Below are positions 44,017-53,172 of a DNA stretch of 64,000 bases, piece after piece. Numbering within the stretch: position 1 is the first letter of the stretch; each line of letters opens with the position of its first letter. Under the pieces are notes generated by a model. It was not told where the DNA came from. It did no database searches and saw only the letters and a list, made by a program, of their open reading frames with translations. The stretch is taken from positions 1 to 64,000 of the forward strand of contig NZ_JAABNR010000015.1 in the NCBI RefSeq assembly GCF_009925085.1, given 5' to 3'. The stretch is from Stagnihabitans tardus. GTDB taxonomy: Bacteria; Pseudomonadota; Alphaproteobacteria; Rhodobacterales; Rhodobacteraceae. The translations under genes were made by a program, and so were the position numbers.

Positions 44017-46640
44017 GGCTTGGCCTTTGGCAGGGGCGCGCCGAGGATGGCCTCGACGGCGGCGATATGGGCGGCCTCTTCGGCCTTCTTCTCGGCCTCG
44101 GCGGCGGCGTCATCGGCCTTCTTGGCCAGGTAATCGCGGTGAGCGGCCGAAAAGGCCACCCTTTCGGCGGCAAAGCGCGCGGCGACCTGGTGGTTGATCT
44201 CGGTCCGGACCTCGTGCTGGAAATTCACGTCCCGCAGGATCACCCTTATCTCGAAATTCAGCGCATCGCCCGCAAAGCCGGTGAGCACCACGGCGGGCGG
44301 CGGCGACAAGAGGACCAGCGGCTGGGCCTCGGCGATCTCGCGCAAGAGCTTCGAGACCCTGCGGCTGTCCTCGGTCAAGGGCACCGAGACCGGAACGATG
44401 AGCCGCCCGGTCAGCGAGAACCGCGTCCAGTTGGTCACCTGCCGCGTGATCAGGTCGCTGTTGGGCACGATCACATCCGACCGGTCGAAGGTCTGGATCC
44501 GGGTCGAGCGCACCGAGATCGCCTTGACCACGCCCTGGACCGAGCCCACCTCGATCCAGTCGCCCTCGCTGACGGGCCGCTCGATCAGAAGGATGATGCC
44601 CGAGACGAAATTCGACACGATGGTCTGCAGGCCGAAACCGATGCCGACCGAGAGGGCACCGGCGACGATGGCCAGGCCCGAGAGGTCGATCCCCGTGGCA
44701 TTGATCGCCACCAGGGCCGAGACCAGGATCCCGGCATAGCCCAGCCCCGAGACGATGGCATTCTGCCCGCCCTGGTCCAAAGAGGTGCGCGGCAGGACGG
44801 TGTTCTTCAAGGCCCCCTGCAAGAGGCGCGTCAGCGTCAGGCCGATGGCGAAGAGCACGGCAAAGAACAGGAAGTCGGTGGGCGAAATCTGCGTCTCGCC
44901 CAGCCGGAAGCCCTCTTGAAACCGTGTCCAAAGCTCGGTCAGGTCGGCGACCCGCGCCCCCCAGATCAGCGCGACCAGGGGCAGCGTGGCAAGCGCCAGG
45001 CCGAAGGAGATCAGCACCGGGACCAGGGCGTCCTGGTCCTCTCCGCGCGTGGCCAGGGCATAGATATCGCCCACCAGCCCCTGGGCCAGATAGAGAAGCG
45101 CCGCCAGGGCCAGCGTCATGGCCGAGGGGAAGACCAGAGCCGAGGCGGCCGAGATATAGCCCGCCGCCGCCAGAAGCGGCGCGATGGCGCCAAAGAGGAT
45201 CACGCCGCGCGCCAAGAGCCGGACAAGACGGGTGCGATAGACCGCCCGGCCCTCATCGCTGCCCGGATCGGCGCGGTTCAACAGCTGGCCAAGGCGCACC
45301 AGCACGACCGCGCCGGCCAGGATGATCGGCAGGTTCAAGACCGAAGTCGCGGCATCGGTCACGTCGATCTCGGCCATGGCGGCGCGGCGCAGCATGGCCA
45401 CCGCGATCAGCACGCCGAAGAGCGAGGTCAGGAAGCGCCCCTCGGCCCGGCGCTCGGGCGGCAGGGGCAGAAGCGTCGGGCCCTCGTCGGCGGGGAAGAC
45501 CCTGCCGCCCAGCCAGGCCGCGGCCATGATGGCAAAGCCGGTCTGCCCCAGGACATCGGCGATATGGCCCCCGATCGGGCCCAGCATGGTCGTCAGCCGC
45601 AGCGCCTCGGCCAGGGCGAGGCAGGCGAGGACGGGGACGAGGACCGGGCCCAGCGAGGCCAGGGTCTCCCAGATGCGGCGACCGCGCGCCGAGGAGGGCC
45701 CGGGGAGATAGGAGAGAAGCCGCCGCGTGATCGGTCCGCCGCGCCAGAGCCCGGCCAGGGCGAAAAGCAGCAGCGGCAGGATCAGGGGCAGGTTGTCGAC
45801 CAGCCGCTTTTGCGCGACCCCATCGGTGACGCGCCGCGCCGTTTCGTCCCAAAGCGCCAGGGCGGTGTCGGAGAGGGCCTTGGCCGCATCGGTCCAGTTC
45901 GGCGGGTAAAGCGGGTTGGGCCAGAGTTTCAAAAGCTCGGAAGCCTGGCGTTCGCGCAGAAGCCGGTCGATCTCGCGGATCAGGCCATCGGCGCGGCGAT
46001 AGGCCTCTTCGGCGGCGATACCAGGGGCCTGAAGGCGGCCCATCTGCGCGGTCAGTTCGGCGCGGCGGGTGGCGATCTCGGGCTCTTCGGCGGCGTCACC
46101 CTCGGGCGGCGGACCGAGGGCGTCGATCTGGTCCTTGAGCGTCGCGATGCGGGTGGAATTGGCCGATTGCGCGCCCGAAAGCTGCTCGCGCCAGCGGGTC
46201 AGCTCGGTGCGCAGGTTTTCCAGCCCCTGGTTGGAGAGGCTCTGGTTGGTCAGCGCGCTTTCGGCGCGAACCGCCATGCGCTCCCACCCCTGGTAGTCAA
46301 GCGCCCCGCCGGAGGCGCCGCCCGAGGCCACGGGTTTTGCCGTCGGCGCCCCGCCGCCCGACTGGGTCGCGGCAGGCTTGGCCCCGCCCTGGGGGGCAAA
46401 GCCGCCCGACTGCGGCGCCTCGGCAGGGGCATCCGGCTTCATCGGGATGATGGCGCCGGAACTGTCGGCCTGGACCGTCAGGGGCGCCTGGCCCGGCGCC
46501 GCCCCGCCCGAGGCCTGGGACAGGGCCGGAAGCGGCAGGGCCAGCGCCGTCGCAAGCGCCAGGGCCCCCATGACGGCGCGGCGGAGGGAGGCCCCCCCCG
46601 CCCCAAGGACCAGACCCGCGATCCGGCCCGCCTGGCTCAT
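44013..46640 (-). CDS. Large MscS-type mechanosensitive channel with DUF3772 periplasmic domain
   Basis: An 875-residue membrane protein. It has a signal peptide (residues ~20-43), an Ala/Pro/Gly linker, a periplasmic coiled region typical of DUF3772 (about 95-260, LENLRTELTRWREQLSGAQSA), some ten transmembrane helices, and then the MscS pore and beta domain. NAIVSGLGYAGILVSALVAINATG and GFGLQTIVSNFVSGIILLIERP mark the MscS core, and EGDWIEVGSVQGVVKAISVRSTRI the beta domain. It should release solutes on hypo-osmotic shock. The start overlaps the cysK stop by ATGA. Confidence 0.9.
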   Translation of the reverse strand: MSQAGRIAGLVLGAGGASLRRAVMGALALATALALPLPALSQASGGAAPGQAPLTVQADSSGAIIPMKPDAPAEAPQSGGFAPQGGAKPAATQSGGGAPTAKPVASGGASGGALDYQGWERMAVRAESALTNQSLSNQGLENLRTELTRWREQLSGAQSANSTRIATLKDQIDALGPPPEGDAAEEPEIATRRAELTAQMGRLQAPGIAAEEAYRRADGLIREIDRLLRERQASELLKLWPNPLYPPNWTDAAKALSDTALALWDETARRVTDGVAQKRLVDNLPLILPLLLFALAGLWRGGPITRRLLSYLPGPSSARGRRIWETLASLGPVLVPVLACLALAEALRLTTMLGPIGGHIADVLGQTGFAIMAAAWLGGRVFPADEGPTLLPLPPERRAEGRFLTSLFGVLIAVAMLRRAAMAEIDVTDAATSVLNLPIILAGAVVLVRLGQLLNRADPGSDEGRAVYRTRLVRLLARGVILFGAIAPLLAAAGYISAASALVFPSAMTLALAALLYLAQGLVGDIYALATRGEDQDALVPVLISFGLALATLPLVALIWGARVADLTELWTRFQEGFRLGETQISPTDFLFFAVLFAIGLTLTRLLQGALKNTVLPRTSLDQGGQNAIVSGLGYAGILVSALVAINATGIDLSGLAIVAGALSVGIGFGLQTIVSNFVSGIILLIERPVSEGDWIEVGSVQGVVKAISVRSTRIQTFDRSDVIVPNSDLITRQVTNWTRFSLTGRLIVPVSVPLTEDSRRVSKLLREIAEAQPLVLLSPPPAVVLTGFAGDALNFEIRVILRDVNFQHEVRTEINHQVAARFAAERVAFSAAHRDYLAKKADDAAAEAEKKAEEAAHIAAVEAILGAPLPKAKP

Positions 46641-47671
46641 GCGTCCTCGAAGACCGTGGGCAGGCCCTTGGGCGCGCGGTCCAGCCATTCCGGCACCGGC
46701 AGGCCCTTTTCCTTCAGGAAGGCAGGGTTATAGAGCTTGGACTGATAGCGGTTGCCATAGTCGCACAGGATCGTGACGATGGTTTTGCCCGGCCCCATGT
46801 CCCTGGCCATGCGGATGGCGCCCGCGATGTTGATGCCCGACGATCCACCGAGGCAGATCCCCTCATCCTCCAGCATCTCGAAGACCAGGGGCAAAGCCTC
46901 GGCATCGGGGATGCGGTAGGAGTAATCGGGCTTGAAACCCTCGAGGTTCGCGGTGATGCGCCCCTGCCCGATGCCCTCGGTGATCGAGGTCCCGGGGCTG
47001 TCGAAGGCGCCTGTCGTGTACCAGGCATGCAGCGCCGCGCCCTCGGGGTCGGCGAGGCCGATCTTGACGCCCCTGGGCTGCAGCGCGAGGCCCACGCCCG
47101 CCAGCGTCCCACCCGAACCCACGGCGCAGATGAAGCCGTCCACGCGGCCCCCGGTCTGCTCCCAGATCTCGGGGCCCGTGGTCTCGATATGGGACTGGCG
47201 GTTGGCCACGTTGTCGAACTGGTTGGCCCAGATCGCGCCATTGGGTTCGGTGCGGTTCAGCGCCTCGGCGAGGCGGCCCGAATAGCGGACATAGTTGTTG
47301 GGGTTCTTGTAAGGCACGGCCGGAACCTGGACGAGCTCGGCCCCCGCCAGCCGCAGCATGTCCTTCTTTTCCTGGGACTGGGTTTCCGGGATCACGATGA
47401 CGGTGCGGAAGCCCATCGAGGCCCCGACCAGCGCCAGCCCGATCCCGGTGTTTCCGGCGGTGCCCTCGACGATGGTCCCGCCGGGCTTCAGTGCCCCGCG
47501 CGCGATGGCATCCTTGATGATATAGAGCGCGGCACGGTCCTTGACCGACTGGCCGGGGTTCAGGAACTCGCATTTGCCGAGGATCGTGCAGCCGGTCAGC
47601 TCGGAAGCCCGCTTGAGCTTCAAAAGGGGCGTGTTGCCGATCGTGTCGGCCAGATCGCTGTGGATGCGCAT
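46637..47671 (-). CDS. cysK: Cysteine synthase A
   Basis: A 344-residue PLP enzyme forming cysteine from O-acetylserine and sulfide. The PLP lysine is in NPGQSVKDRAALYII, the substrate loop is EGTAGNTGIGLAL, the phosphate-binding loop is GSGGTLAGVG, and GGSSGINIAGA lies near the C terminus. It is about 20-30 residues longer than the E. coli enzyme. The start at MRIHSDLADTIGNTPL is set by GGAAGAGG. It is the first gene of a coupled run cysK-mscS-alaX. Confidence 0.94.
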   Translation of the reverse strand: MRIHSDLADTIGNTPLLKLKRASELTGCTILGKCEFLNPGQSVKDRAALYIIKDAIARGALKPGGTIVEGTAGNTGIGLALVGASMGFRTVIVIPETQSQEKKDMLRLAGAELVQVPAVPYKNPNNYVRYSGRLAEALNRTEPNGAIWANQFDNVANRQSHIETTGPEIWEQTGGRVDGFICAVGSGGTLAGVGLALQPRGVKIGLADPEGAALHAWYTTGAFDSPGTSITEGIGQGRITANLEGFKPDYSYRIPDAEALPLVFEMLEDEGICLGGSSGINIAGAIRMARDMGPGKTIVTILCDYGNRYQSKLYNPAFLKEKGLPVPEWLDRAPKGLPTVFEDA

Positions 47672-47908
47672 GGGATACCTCTTCCGCTTTGCCCCTGTGT
47701 AAGGGGGCGTTGACCGAAACTCAAGCAAGCCCGGCCATTTCCCGCGCGTGACCCTTGCCAAATTGAGCGCCTGCCGGCGCAGGAGCTTTATCTCGCCTCT
47801 GGGCCTGCGGCCCAACCGGCTTGGGGCGGCGCGTCCCAAGGGGCCGCGCCGGAAAGCCTGACCGGCCTGGCCCCATGGCGCCCCTGGACGCGGCCAAGGC
47901 CTTTCCCC

Positions 47909-47963
47909 CTTCATCTTTTCCCAAATATCCCGGGGGGAGCCGAAGGCGGGGGGCAGCGCCCCC
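47909..47963 (-). repeat. Composite repeat downstream of the cytidine deaminase gene
   Basis: Minus copy: stem GGGGGC-GCT-GCCCCC (47949-47963), GC linker, tail GATATTTG...GATGAAG. It lies in the 309-base gap 47672-47980; in the rest of that gap (about 47720-47900) I see no gene or site. Confidence 0.75.
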
Positions 47964-47980
47964 AAGCGCCCGTGCCGCCT

Positions 47981-48385
47981 TCAGACCGCCTGGAACTTGC
48001 GCCCCAAAAGCCAGTGATCGGGCAAGAGATCGGCCATCAGACGCACCCCACCCGGCAAGATGACCCGCGTTGCCCCGTTGCCGGGGTCGATCTGCACCAC
48101 AAGCTCCCGACACCGCCCGCAGGGCTGCAAGACAGTGCCATCCCAATCCACCGCCACCATGGAGGCGATCCGGCTCTCGCCCGCCGTGATCATGGCGGCC
48201 ACTGCGGCATGTTCGGCGCAAAAGCCGATGCCCGAGGCAGCGTCGATACAGACCCCGCGATAGACCTGTCCGCTTGTGCTGCGCAGGGCCGCGCCCACGC
48301 CTGCCACTTCGACCACGGGCGAAAGCCGCCGGGGCGCCAGGACCGCACGAGCGGCTTCAATCAGTGCCAAATCCCCCGGCTCCAC
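47981..48385 (-). CDS. Cytidine deaminase family protein
   Basis: A 134-residue zinc hydrolase of the small tetrameric cytidine/blasticidin-S deaminase type. The zinc site is [10 protein letters not shown] (ligand Cys and catalytic Glu), with PCGRCRE providing two more cysteines. The expected reaction is cytidine or deoxycytidine to uridine in pyrimidine salvage. The GTG start at 48385 is chosen because AAGGGGGA precedes it; a much longer open frame upstream is only the antisense of rplY. Substrate range is uncertain because the family includes antibiotic deaminases. Confidence 0.82.
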   Translation of the reverse strand: MEPGDLALIEAARAVLAPRRLSPVVEVAGVGAALRSTSGQVYRGVCIDAASGIGFCAEHAAVAAMITAGESRIASMVAVDWDGTVLQPCGRCRELVVQIDPGNGATRVILPGGVRLMADLLPDHWLLGRKFQAV

Positions 48386-48481
48386 AGAATCCCCCTTTTC
48401 TTCGCCCCCGATTCCGGCTATCCGCCCCCGGTCGCGCCATGCACCCTTGGAGGATGGCGGACTTATATCAGGAGAAAGACT

Positions 48482-49072
48482 ATGGCACGCGAGATCCACG
48501 ATCTCAATGTCGAGCTTCGTTCGGGGACGGGCAAGGGGGCCGCTCGGCAAGCACGGCGCGACGGGAAAGTTCCCGGAGTGGTTTACGGCGACGGGCAAGA
48601 GCCCGTGTCGATCAACATTCCCTATTACTACCTGCTCAAGCACCTGAAGGCCGGGCGTTTCCTGCAAACGCTCTTCAACCTCAAGGTGCCGGGCCATGAC
48701 GACGTGCATGTCGTCTGCCGCGGCGTTCAGCGCGATGTCGTCAAGGATCAGCCGATCCATGTCGACTTCATGCGTCTGCACGACGAAAGCCGCATCGTCC
48801 TGCACATCCATGTGAACTTCGACAATGCCGACAAGGCACCGGGGATCAAGAAGGGCGGCACGCTGACCGTCGTTCGCTCGGAAGTCGAACTGGAAGTTCT
48901 GGCCGGGGATATCCCCGATCACGTCACGGTCGACCTGACCGGCAAGAACATCGGCGATGTCATCCACATCTCCGACGTCGTCCTGCCCGAAGGCGTGAAG
49001 CCCACGATCGCGCGGAACTTCGTCATCGCCAATATCGCGGCCCCGGCGGGCCTGGTGTCGGCCGAGGCGTGA
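48482..49072 (+). CDS. rplY: 50S ribosomal protein L25 (general stress protein CTC form)
   Basis: A 196-residue protein. The N-terminal 5S rRNA-binding L25 domain (~1-95, with [24 protein letters not shown]) is followed by the TL5/CTC C-terminal domain (~96-190, [20 protein letters not shown]). This long form replaces the short L25 of enterics in many bacteria. AGGAGA gives the ribosome-binding site. It is followed by a hairpin and then pth, the common rplY-pth pairing for translation functions. Confidence 0.96.
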   Translation: MAREIHDLNVELRSGTGKGAARQARRDGKVPGVVYGDGQEPVSINIPYYYLLKHLKAGRFLQTLFNLKVPGHDDVHVVCRGVQRDVVKDQPIHVDFMRLHDESRIVLHIHVNFDNADKAPGIKKGGTLTVVRSEVELEVLAGDIPDHVTVDLTGKNIGDVIHISDVVLPEGVKPTIARNFVIANIAAPAGLVSAEA

Positions 49073-49091
49073 TTTCGGGTCGTTGACCTGG

Positions 49092-49119
49092 ACGGGCGGC
49101 CCCGCCGGGCCGCCCGTTT
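49092..49119 (+). terminator. Hairpin between rplY and pth
   Basis: ACGGGCGGCCC and GGGCCGCCCGT with a CGCC loop, then TTTG, 20 bases after the rplY stop and 14 before the pth start. It may end the rplY message or only reduce read-through into pth. Confidence 0.7.
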
Positions 49120-49133
49120 GCATTGGAGGCGCC

Positions 49134-49835
49134 ATGAAACTCTGGACTGGTCTGGGCAATCCGGGGCCCGAATATCAGGGCAACCGCCACAATATCGGCT
49201 TCATGGCGCTGGATCGCATCGCCTTGGACCATGGGTTCGGGCCCTGGAAGAAGGACTTCCACGGGCGGGTGTCCGAGGGGCGCCTGGGCGGCGAGAAGCT
49301 ACTTCTGTTGAAGCCCGAGACCTTCATGAACCTCTCGGGCCGAGCCGTTCAGGCCGCCATGGCCTTCCACAAGATCCCGCCCGCCGATCTTGTCGTCTTT
49401 CACGACGAGCTGGATCTCGGCCCGGGCAAGATCAAGGTCAAGATGGGCGGGGGCCATGCGGGCCACAACGGCTTGCGCTCGATCCATGGCGCGATCGGCG
49501 AGGCCTATGGGCGGGTGCGGCTTGGCATCGGCCATCCCGGGCACAAGGACCTGGTGGCGGGCTATGTCCTGCACGATTTCGCCAAATCCGACCGCGACGG
49601 ACTGGAGCTCCTGCTGCAAGGGATCTCGGAAGGCGCGCCTTTCCTCGCCCAAGGGGAGGAGGCGAAGTTCCTCAACGCCGTCTCGCTGCGGGTGAACCCG
49701 CCGCGCAACTCCGGCAAGGGGCCGGAGGGGGGCGAAAAGGTCGCGGTGCCGAAGGAGCCGAAGCCCGCGCCCACGGCAGAGGCAGAGCCCGCGCTCTCGC
49801 CGCTGGAACGGTTGATGCAGAAGTTCAAGGGCTGA
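49134..49835 (+). CDS. pth: Peptidyl-tRNA hydrolase
   Basis: A 233-residue enzyme recycling peptidyl-tRNA released from stalled ribosomes. Signatures are GLGNPGPEYQGNRHNIGF with the catalytic His, KPETFMNLSG, HDELDLGPGKIKVKMGGGHAGHNGLRSI, and RLGIGHPG. Residues after about 190 form a Pro/Glu/Lys-rich tail (PKEPKPAPTAEAEPALSP) beyond the usual ~190-200 residue enzyme. GGAGG precedes the start. It follows rplY after a hairpin and precedes the 107-bp repeat array. Confidence 0.95.
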   Translation: MKLWTGLGNPGPEYQGNRHNIGFMALDRIALDHGFGPWKKDFHGRVSEGRLGGEKLLLLKPETFMNLSGRAVQAAMAFHKIPPADLVVFHDELDLGPGKIKVKMGGGHAGHNGLRSIHGAIGEAYGRVRLGIGHPGHKDLVAGYVLHDFAKSDRDGLELLLQGISEGAPFLAQGEEAKFLNAVSLRVNPPRNSGKGPEGGEKVAVPKEPKPAPTAEAEPALSPLERLMQKFKG

Positions 49836-49873
49836 GGCGCGCGCCAGGCGCCAGCGCAAGCGGGGCGCTCCCG

Positions 49874-50240
49874 GCCCCGGGGTATACCCCGGGCTACGCA
49901 GCGCTGCGAGAGCTCTTGAAGGTCCGGGGTCGGATCAGCGCGCCCTGCCAACCGACGGGGCTCATGCGCCCCCGAGCCAAGCCCCGGGGTATCCCCCGGG
50001 CTACGCGGCGTCACCAAAGCGCTTGAAGTGCCGGGGTCGGATCAGCGCGACCCGCTAACCGACAGGTCTCATGCGCCCCCGAGCCATGCCCCTGGGTGTC
50101 CCCCGGGCTACGCGGCGTCATCAAAGCTCTTGAAGGTCCGGGGTCGGATCAGCGCGGCTCGCCAACCGACGGGGCTCATGCGGCCCCGAGCCAAGCCCCG
50201 GGCTGCGCAACGCCTCGTGCGTTCTTGCAAGCCCGCCCCC
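49874..50240. repeat. Tandem array of a 107-bp unit, three copies plus a partial fourth
   Basis: Units start at 49874, 49981, 50088 and 50195 (partial), exactly 107 bases apart. Each begins with GCCCCGGGGTATCCCCCGGG or a close variant (a palindrome), then CTACGC, a variable stretch with CTTGAAGGTCCGGGGTCGGA, then CAACCGACGGGGCTCATGC and CCCCGAGCCA. Differences between copies are scattered single bases. The period is not a multiple of three, so this is not a coding repeat. With the paired boxes at 50268, it accounts for most of the 472-base gap between pth and ycjF. Confidence 0.9.
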
Positions 50241-50267
50241 GAAGACCGCCCCGCCAGACCCGTCCCC

Positions 50268-50321
50268 CAGTCGGCAGGGCCGCCCCCGGGCCTGACCGCA
50301 CAAGCTCTCAGTCGGCAGAGC
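50268..50321. repeat. Paired CAGTCGGCAGGGC boxes, second site
   Basis: Boxes at 50268-50280 and 50309-50321 (CAGTCGGCAGAGC), 41 bases apart. The second contains the stop codon of the ycjF-like gene (minus strand, 50308-50310). It matches the first site at 21108-21160. Confidence 0.7.
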
Positions 50322-51267
50322 CCCCGCCAAAGAGCCCCGCAAGCGCCCGGCTCACCGTGGCGCTCACCCCGGGCTTCGACACCGCGACGAAGGGCAAGGG
50401 GCGGCAGACCTCCATCGCGGCGAGACCCACCCGCACCGTCAGGGCGCCGTTCACCACCCCCTCGCCGAACCGGCGCGAGACCTTGGCGAGGATCCCTCCC
50501 CCCGCGACCGAGCCGATCAGGTCATCGGTCAAGGCCAGGGCCCCCGCCGCCATCAGCGCCCCCATCACCCGGCGCATGAGCCGCCAGGAGCCCAGCGTCC
50601 CCGCCCGCCCGCCGTAGATCTCGGCAAGGCGCCGGATCATCCGCACATTGACTACCAGCGCCGTCGCCACATCGGCCAAGGCCAGGGGCACCAGCGCCGT
50701 CACCAGGGCCACCTGCCGCGCCGCCGCCTCGACCTCGGCGCGCGCCAAGGCATCGAGCGGCGCCAGAAGCTCGACCTCGGCCAAAGAGACCAGGGCATCG
50801 GCGTCAAAGACCTCCGCCCCGCGCCGGTCAAGCCGCGCCCGCGCCTCGGCCAGGTCGGCCCTCCCCGCATAGAGCCCCATAAGCCGCCCCAAGACCGCCC
50901 GGGCCGAGGCCAGGTCTTTCGCCCCAAGCGCCGCCTCCCGGATCGCCTCGACCCGGGCGAGCCGCGCCCAGGCCCTGGCCTCACCGATCAGCCAGACCAG
51001 GAGCAGAACCCCCGCCACTGCCACCAGACCCGCCGCCACCCAGCCCAGCGCCGGGACGGAGACCAAAAGCCCGGTCACGAAATTCCAGCCCGAGACCGCA
51101 AGGACCAGCCCGAACAAGAGCCCGAAGACCCAGGCCGCGAGCCGTCCCAGAACCGAGGGCCGCCGCGCCAGCCGGGGCAGAATCGGCACGAGATCGACCG
51201 GCGCCGCCAGCCCCGGATCGGCCTCGCCCTCGGCCTCGATCACCAGGGGTTGTTTCAGCGGCTCCAT
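50308..51267 (-). CDS. ycjF: YcjF-like membrane protein (TIGR01620/DUF697 family)
   Basis: A 319-residue inner-membrane protein. Two hydrophobic segments near residues 42-95 (VFGLLFGLVLAVSGWNFV, VAAGLVAVAGVLLLVWLIG) are followed by a cytoplasmic helical domain with VALVTALVPLALADVATALVVNVRMIRRLAEIYGG, the DUF697-like core. YcjF usually accompanies the GTPase-like YcjX, as here with one gene between. The role is unknown; in enterics the pair belongs to the phage-shock/stress regulon. The last codons lie in a repeat box. It overlaps the GNAT gene by 13 bases. Confidence 0.85.
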   Translation of the reverse strand: MEPLKQPLVIEAEGEADPGLAAPVDLVPILPRLARRPSVLGRLAAWVFGLLFGLVLAVSGWNFVTGLLVSVPALGWVAAGLVAVAGVLLLVWLIGEARAWARLARVEAIREAALGAKDLASARAVLGRLMGLYAGRADLAEARARLDRRGAEVFDADALVSLAEVELLAPLDALARAEVEAAARQVALVTALVPLALADVATALVVNVRMIRRLAEIYGGRAGTLGSWRLMRRVMGALMAAGALALTDDLIGSVAGGGILAKVSRRFGEGVVNGALTVRVGLAAMEVCRPLPFVAVSKPGVSATVSRALAGLFGGGSAD

Positions 51268-51692
51268 TCCAGCCTCACATCCGGCAAACCTTCCTCGTTC
51301 TCGCCATCGGTCATCATGACCTCATTCAGCCCCATGGCAGCGTAAAACCCCCGCGCCTGCGCATTGGCCTGGAAGGTCCAAAGCCCGCCCTCGGGGCTGG
51401 CCTGCATGGCATCGGCCATCAGCGCCCGCCCGATCCCCCGCCCCCGCGCGCCCGAGGCCACGTAAAGCGCCAGGACCTCGCCGCCCTGCCGCACGAGGAA
51501 TCCCATTACGTCGATGGCCCGTGGCCCCAGGGCCGCCACCCGCATCCGGCCCTCGTGGCGCAGCTTGGTCACGAACCACAGATCCTCCTCCGCCGTATGG
51601 AGCTTGGGCATCCAGGGGGTTTCCGCCACCCATTCCCCCAGGATACGCGCAACCACGGGCAGGTCGGCTTCGTCGGCATCGCGCAGGATCAC
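51255..51692 (-). CDS. GNAT-family N-acetyltransferase
   Basis: A 145-residue acetyl-CoA-dependent acyltransferase. The acetyl-CoA loop is ALYVASGARGRGIGRALMADA near residues 74-94, followed by TFQANAQARGFYAAMGLNEV, the standard motif B region. The start is GTG at 51692, sharing GTGA with the ycjX stop, and the end overlaps ycjF. Its insertion between ycjX and ycjF is notable. It could modify one of them or be unrelated; the substrate cannot be predicted. Confidence 0.87.
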   Translation of the reverse strand: MILRDADEADLPVVARILGEWVAETPWMPKLHTAEEDLWFVTKLRHEGRMRVAALGPRAIDVMGFLVRQGGEVLALYVASGARGRGIGRALMADAMQASPEGGLWTFQANAQARGFYAAMGLNEVMMTDGENEEGLPDVRLEWSR

Positions 51693-53077
51693 ATCAGGTC
51701 TCCGATCAGAAAGTCAGCCGCCCGGTCGAGGCGGATATGGGCGGGCCCCTCGCCGGGGCGGCGGGTCATGCGGGCGGGCAGGAAGTCCATCATCCGGTAT
51801 TCGGCCCCCATCCAGCCCTCGGCCCCCTGGCGGGCGGGGGCGAGGATGCGGGACGGGTCCTCGGGCAGTTCCCCCGCATAGGCCGCGACCAGCCGCCCAT
51901 CCGAAAGCCGCCCCTTGACGGCGGGCAGGACGGCGCCTGCGCGGGCGATCTCCTCCTCGACCGTGGCGCGGTAAGAGGCCAGGGCCAGCGCCTGGGTCTC
52001 GGCCCCCGCGAAATCGGCACGCGCCCTTGCATCGGCCAAAAGCGCCTCGGTGATCGCGGTCATCCTTGCGTGCTGGCCATGGTGCAGGTGATCGGCCTTG
52101 GTGGCGGCGAAAAGGATCTTCTCCACCCGCTTGCCGCCCAGGATCAGGTCGAGCCAGCCCCGCCGCCCGGGGCGGAAGGCGCCGAGGACTTCCGCCAGCG
52201 TCCGGCGCAGGTCCTCGACCGCCTGCGGCCCCCGGTCGAGCGCGCCGAGAAGGTCGATCAGCACGAGCTGCCGGTCGATCCTGGCGAAATGGGTCTGGAA
52301 GAAGGGCCGGATCACCTTGGCCTGATAGGCCTGGAACCGCGCCTCCATCGCCGCGTAAAGCGAGCCCCGCCCTGCCATGGCAGGCCTGGGCAAGGGCGCA
52401 AAGGTCAGGACCGGAGAGCCCGCAAGGTCGCCCGGCAACAAAAACCGCCCCGGTGTGCAATCCGACCAGCCCGCCCGCCGCGCGGCCTGGAGATAGGCGG
52501 TGAAGCGCGCCGCCAGCTCCATGGCCTTGGGCTCGTCAAGGTCCAGGGCCCCATCCTCGGCCCGGGCCAGCGCCAGGTAATCCCGCGCCTCGGCCCGCGT
52601 GGCGATGCGGGAAAGCGTGGCCTCGGCCCAGTCCTCATAGCTCTTGTCCAGAAGCGAGAGGTCCAGAAGCCATTCCCCCGGGTAATCCACGATATCCAGA
52701 TGCAGCGTCCGGGGCCCCAGGACCGAGGCCATCCCCTCCGCCCTGTAGCGGAACGAAAGCCGCAGCTCCGACACCGCCCGCGTGCTCTCCGGCCAATGCG
52801 GCGCATCCCCGGTCAGGGCGGCGAGGTGGTCCTCATAGGCAAAGCGCGGCAGGGTCATGTCGGGCTGCGGCTGCAAGAGGACAGAGTCGATCCGCCCCGA
52901 AGGCGCGAACTGCACCATCCGCCCGCGTTCGAGAAGATTGGCCACCAGAGAGGTGATGAAGACCGTCTTGCCCGCCCGCGACAGCCCCGTGACCCCGAGC
53001 CGCACGACCGGATCGGGCAGCGCCAGCCCCCCCAAGCCGCGCAGGAACCCCTCCGCCAGATCGCCGATGCCGCCCAA
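51689..53077 (-). CDS. ycjX: YcjX-family P-loop protein
   Basis: A 462-residue protein of the YcjX/DUF463 family with an N-terminal P-loop, GLSRAGKTVFITSLV, near residue 25. LHLDIVDYPGEWLLDL acts as a Walker B-like block, and FAATKADHLHHGQH is a TKxD-like guanine specificity motif. The family is predicted to hydrolyse GTP. The start is probably TTG at 53077 with AGGGCAGGA upstream; this gives the family length (about 465), whereas the longer open frame would read through three repeat copies. It is followed by GNAT and ycjF in overlapping order. Confidence 0.87.
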   Translation of the reverse strand: MGGIGDLAEGFLRGLGGLALPDPVVRLGVTGLSRAGKTVFITSLVANLLERGRMVQFAPSGRIDSVLLQPQPDMTLPRFAYEDHLAALTGDAPHWPESTRAVSELRLSFRYRAEGMASVLGPRTLHLDIVDYPGEWLLDLSLLDKSYEDWAEATLSRIATRAEARDYLALARAEDGALDLDEPKAMELAARFTAYLQAARRAGWSDCTPGRFLLPGDLAGSPVLTFAPLPRPAMAGRGSLYAAMEARFQAYQAKVIRPFFQTHFARIDRQLVLIDLLGALDRGPQAVEDLRRTLAEVLGAFRPGRRGWLDLILGGKRVEKILFAATKADHLHHGQHARMTAITEALLADARARADFAGAETQALALASYRATVEEEIARAGAVLPAVKGRLSDGRLVAAYAGELPEDPSRILAPARQGAEGWMGAEYRMMDFLPARMTRRPGEGPAHIRLDRAADFLIGDLM

Positions 53078-53172
53078 TTCCTGCCCTTTTCGCCTTTCCC
53101 CTGAACATAGGCAGGAAAACCGCCCCGCAACAGGCCAAATCCATGGGAAAATTCGGCAAACCGCAGCAAGAG

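Noticed and set aside
48386-49159. An N-terminal extension of the cytidine deaminase to about 390 residues
   Set aside because: The extension is antisense to rplY. A GTG start with a good ribosome-binding site at 48385 gives the normal family length.
49874-50240. Array considered as a CRISPR
   Set aside because: The repeat unit is 107 bp with near-identical content throughout, there are no unique spacers and no cas genes.
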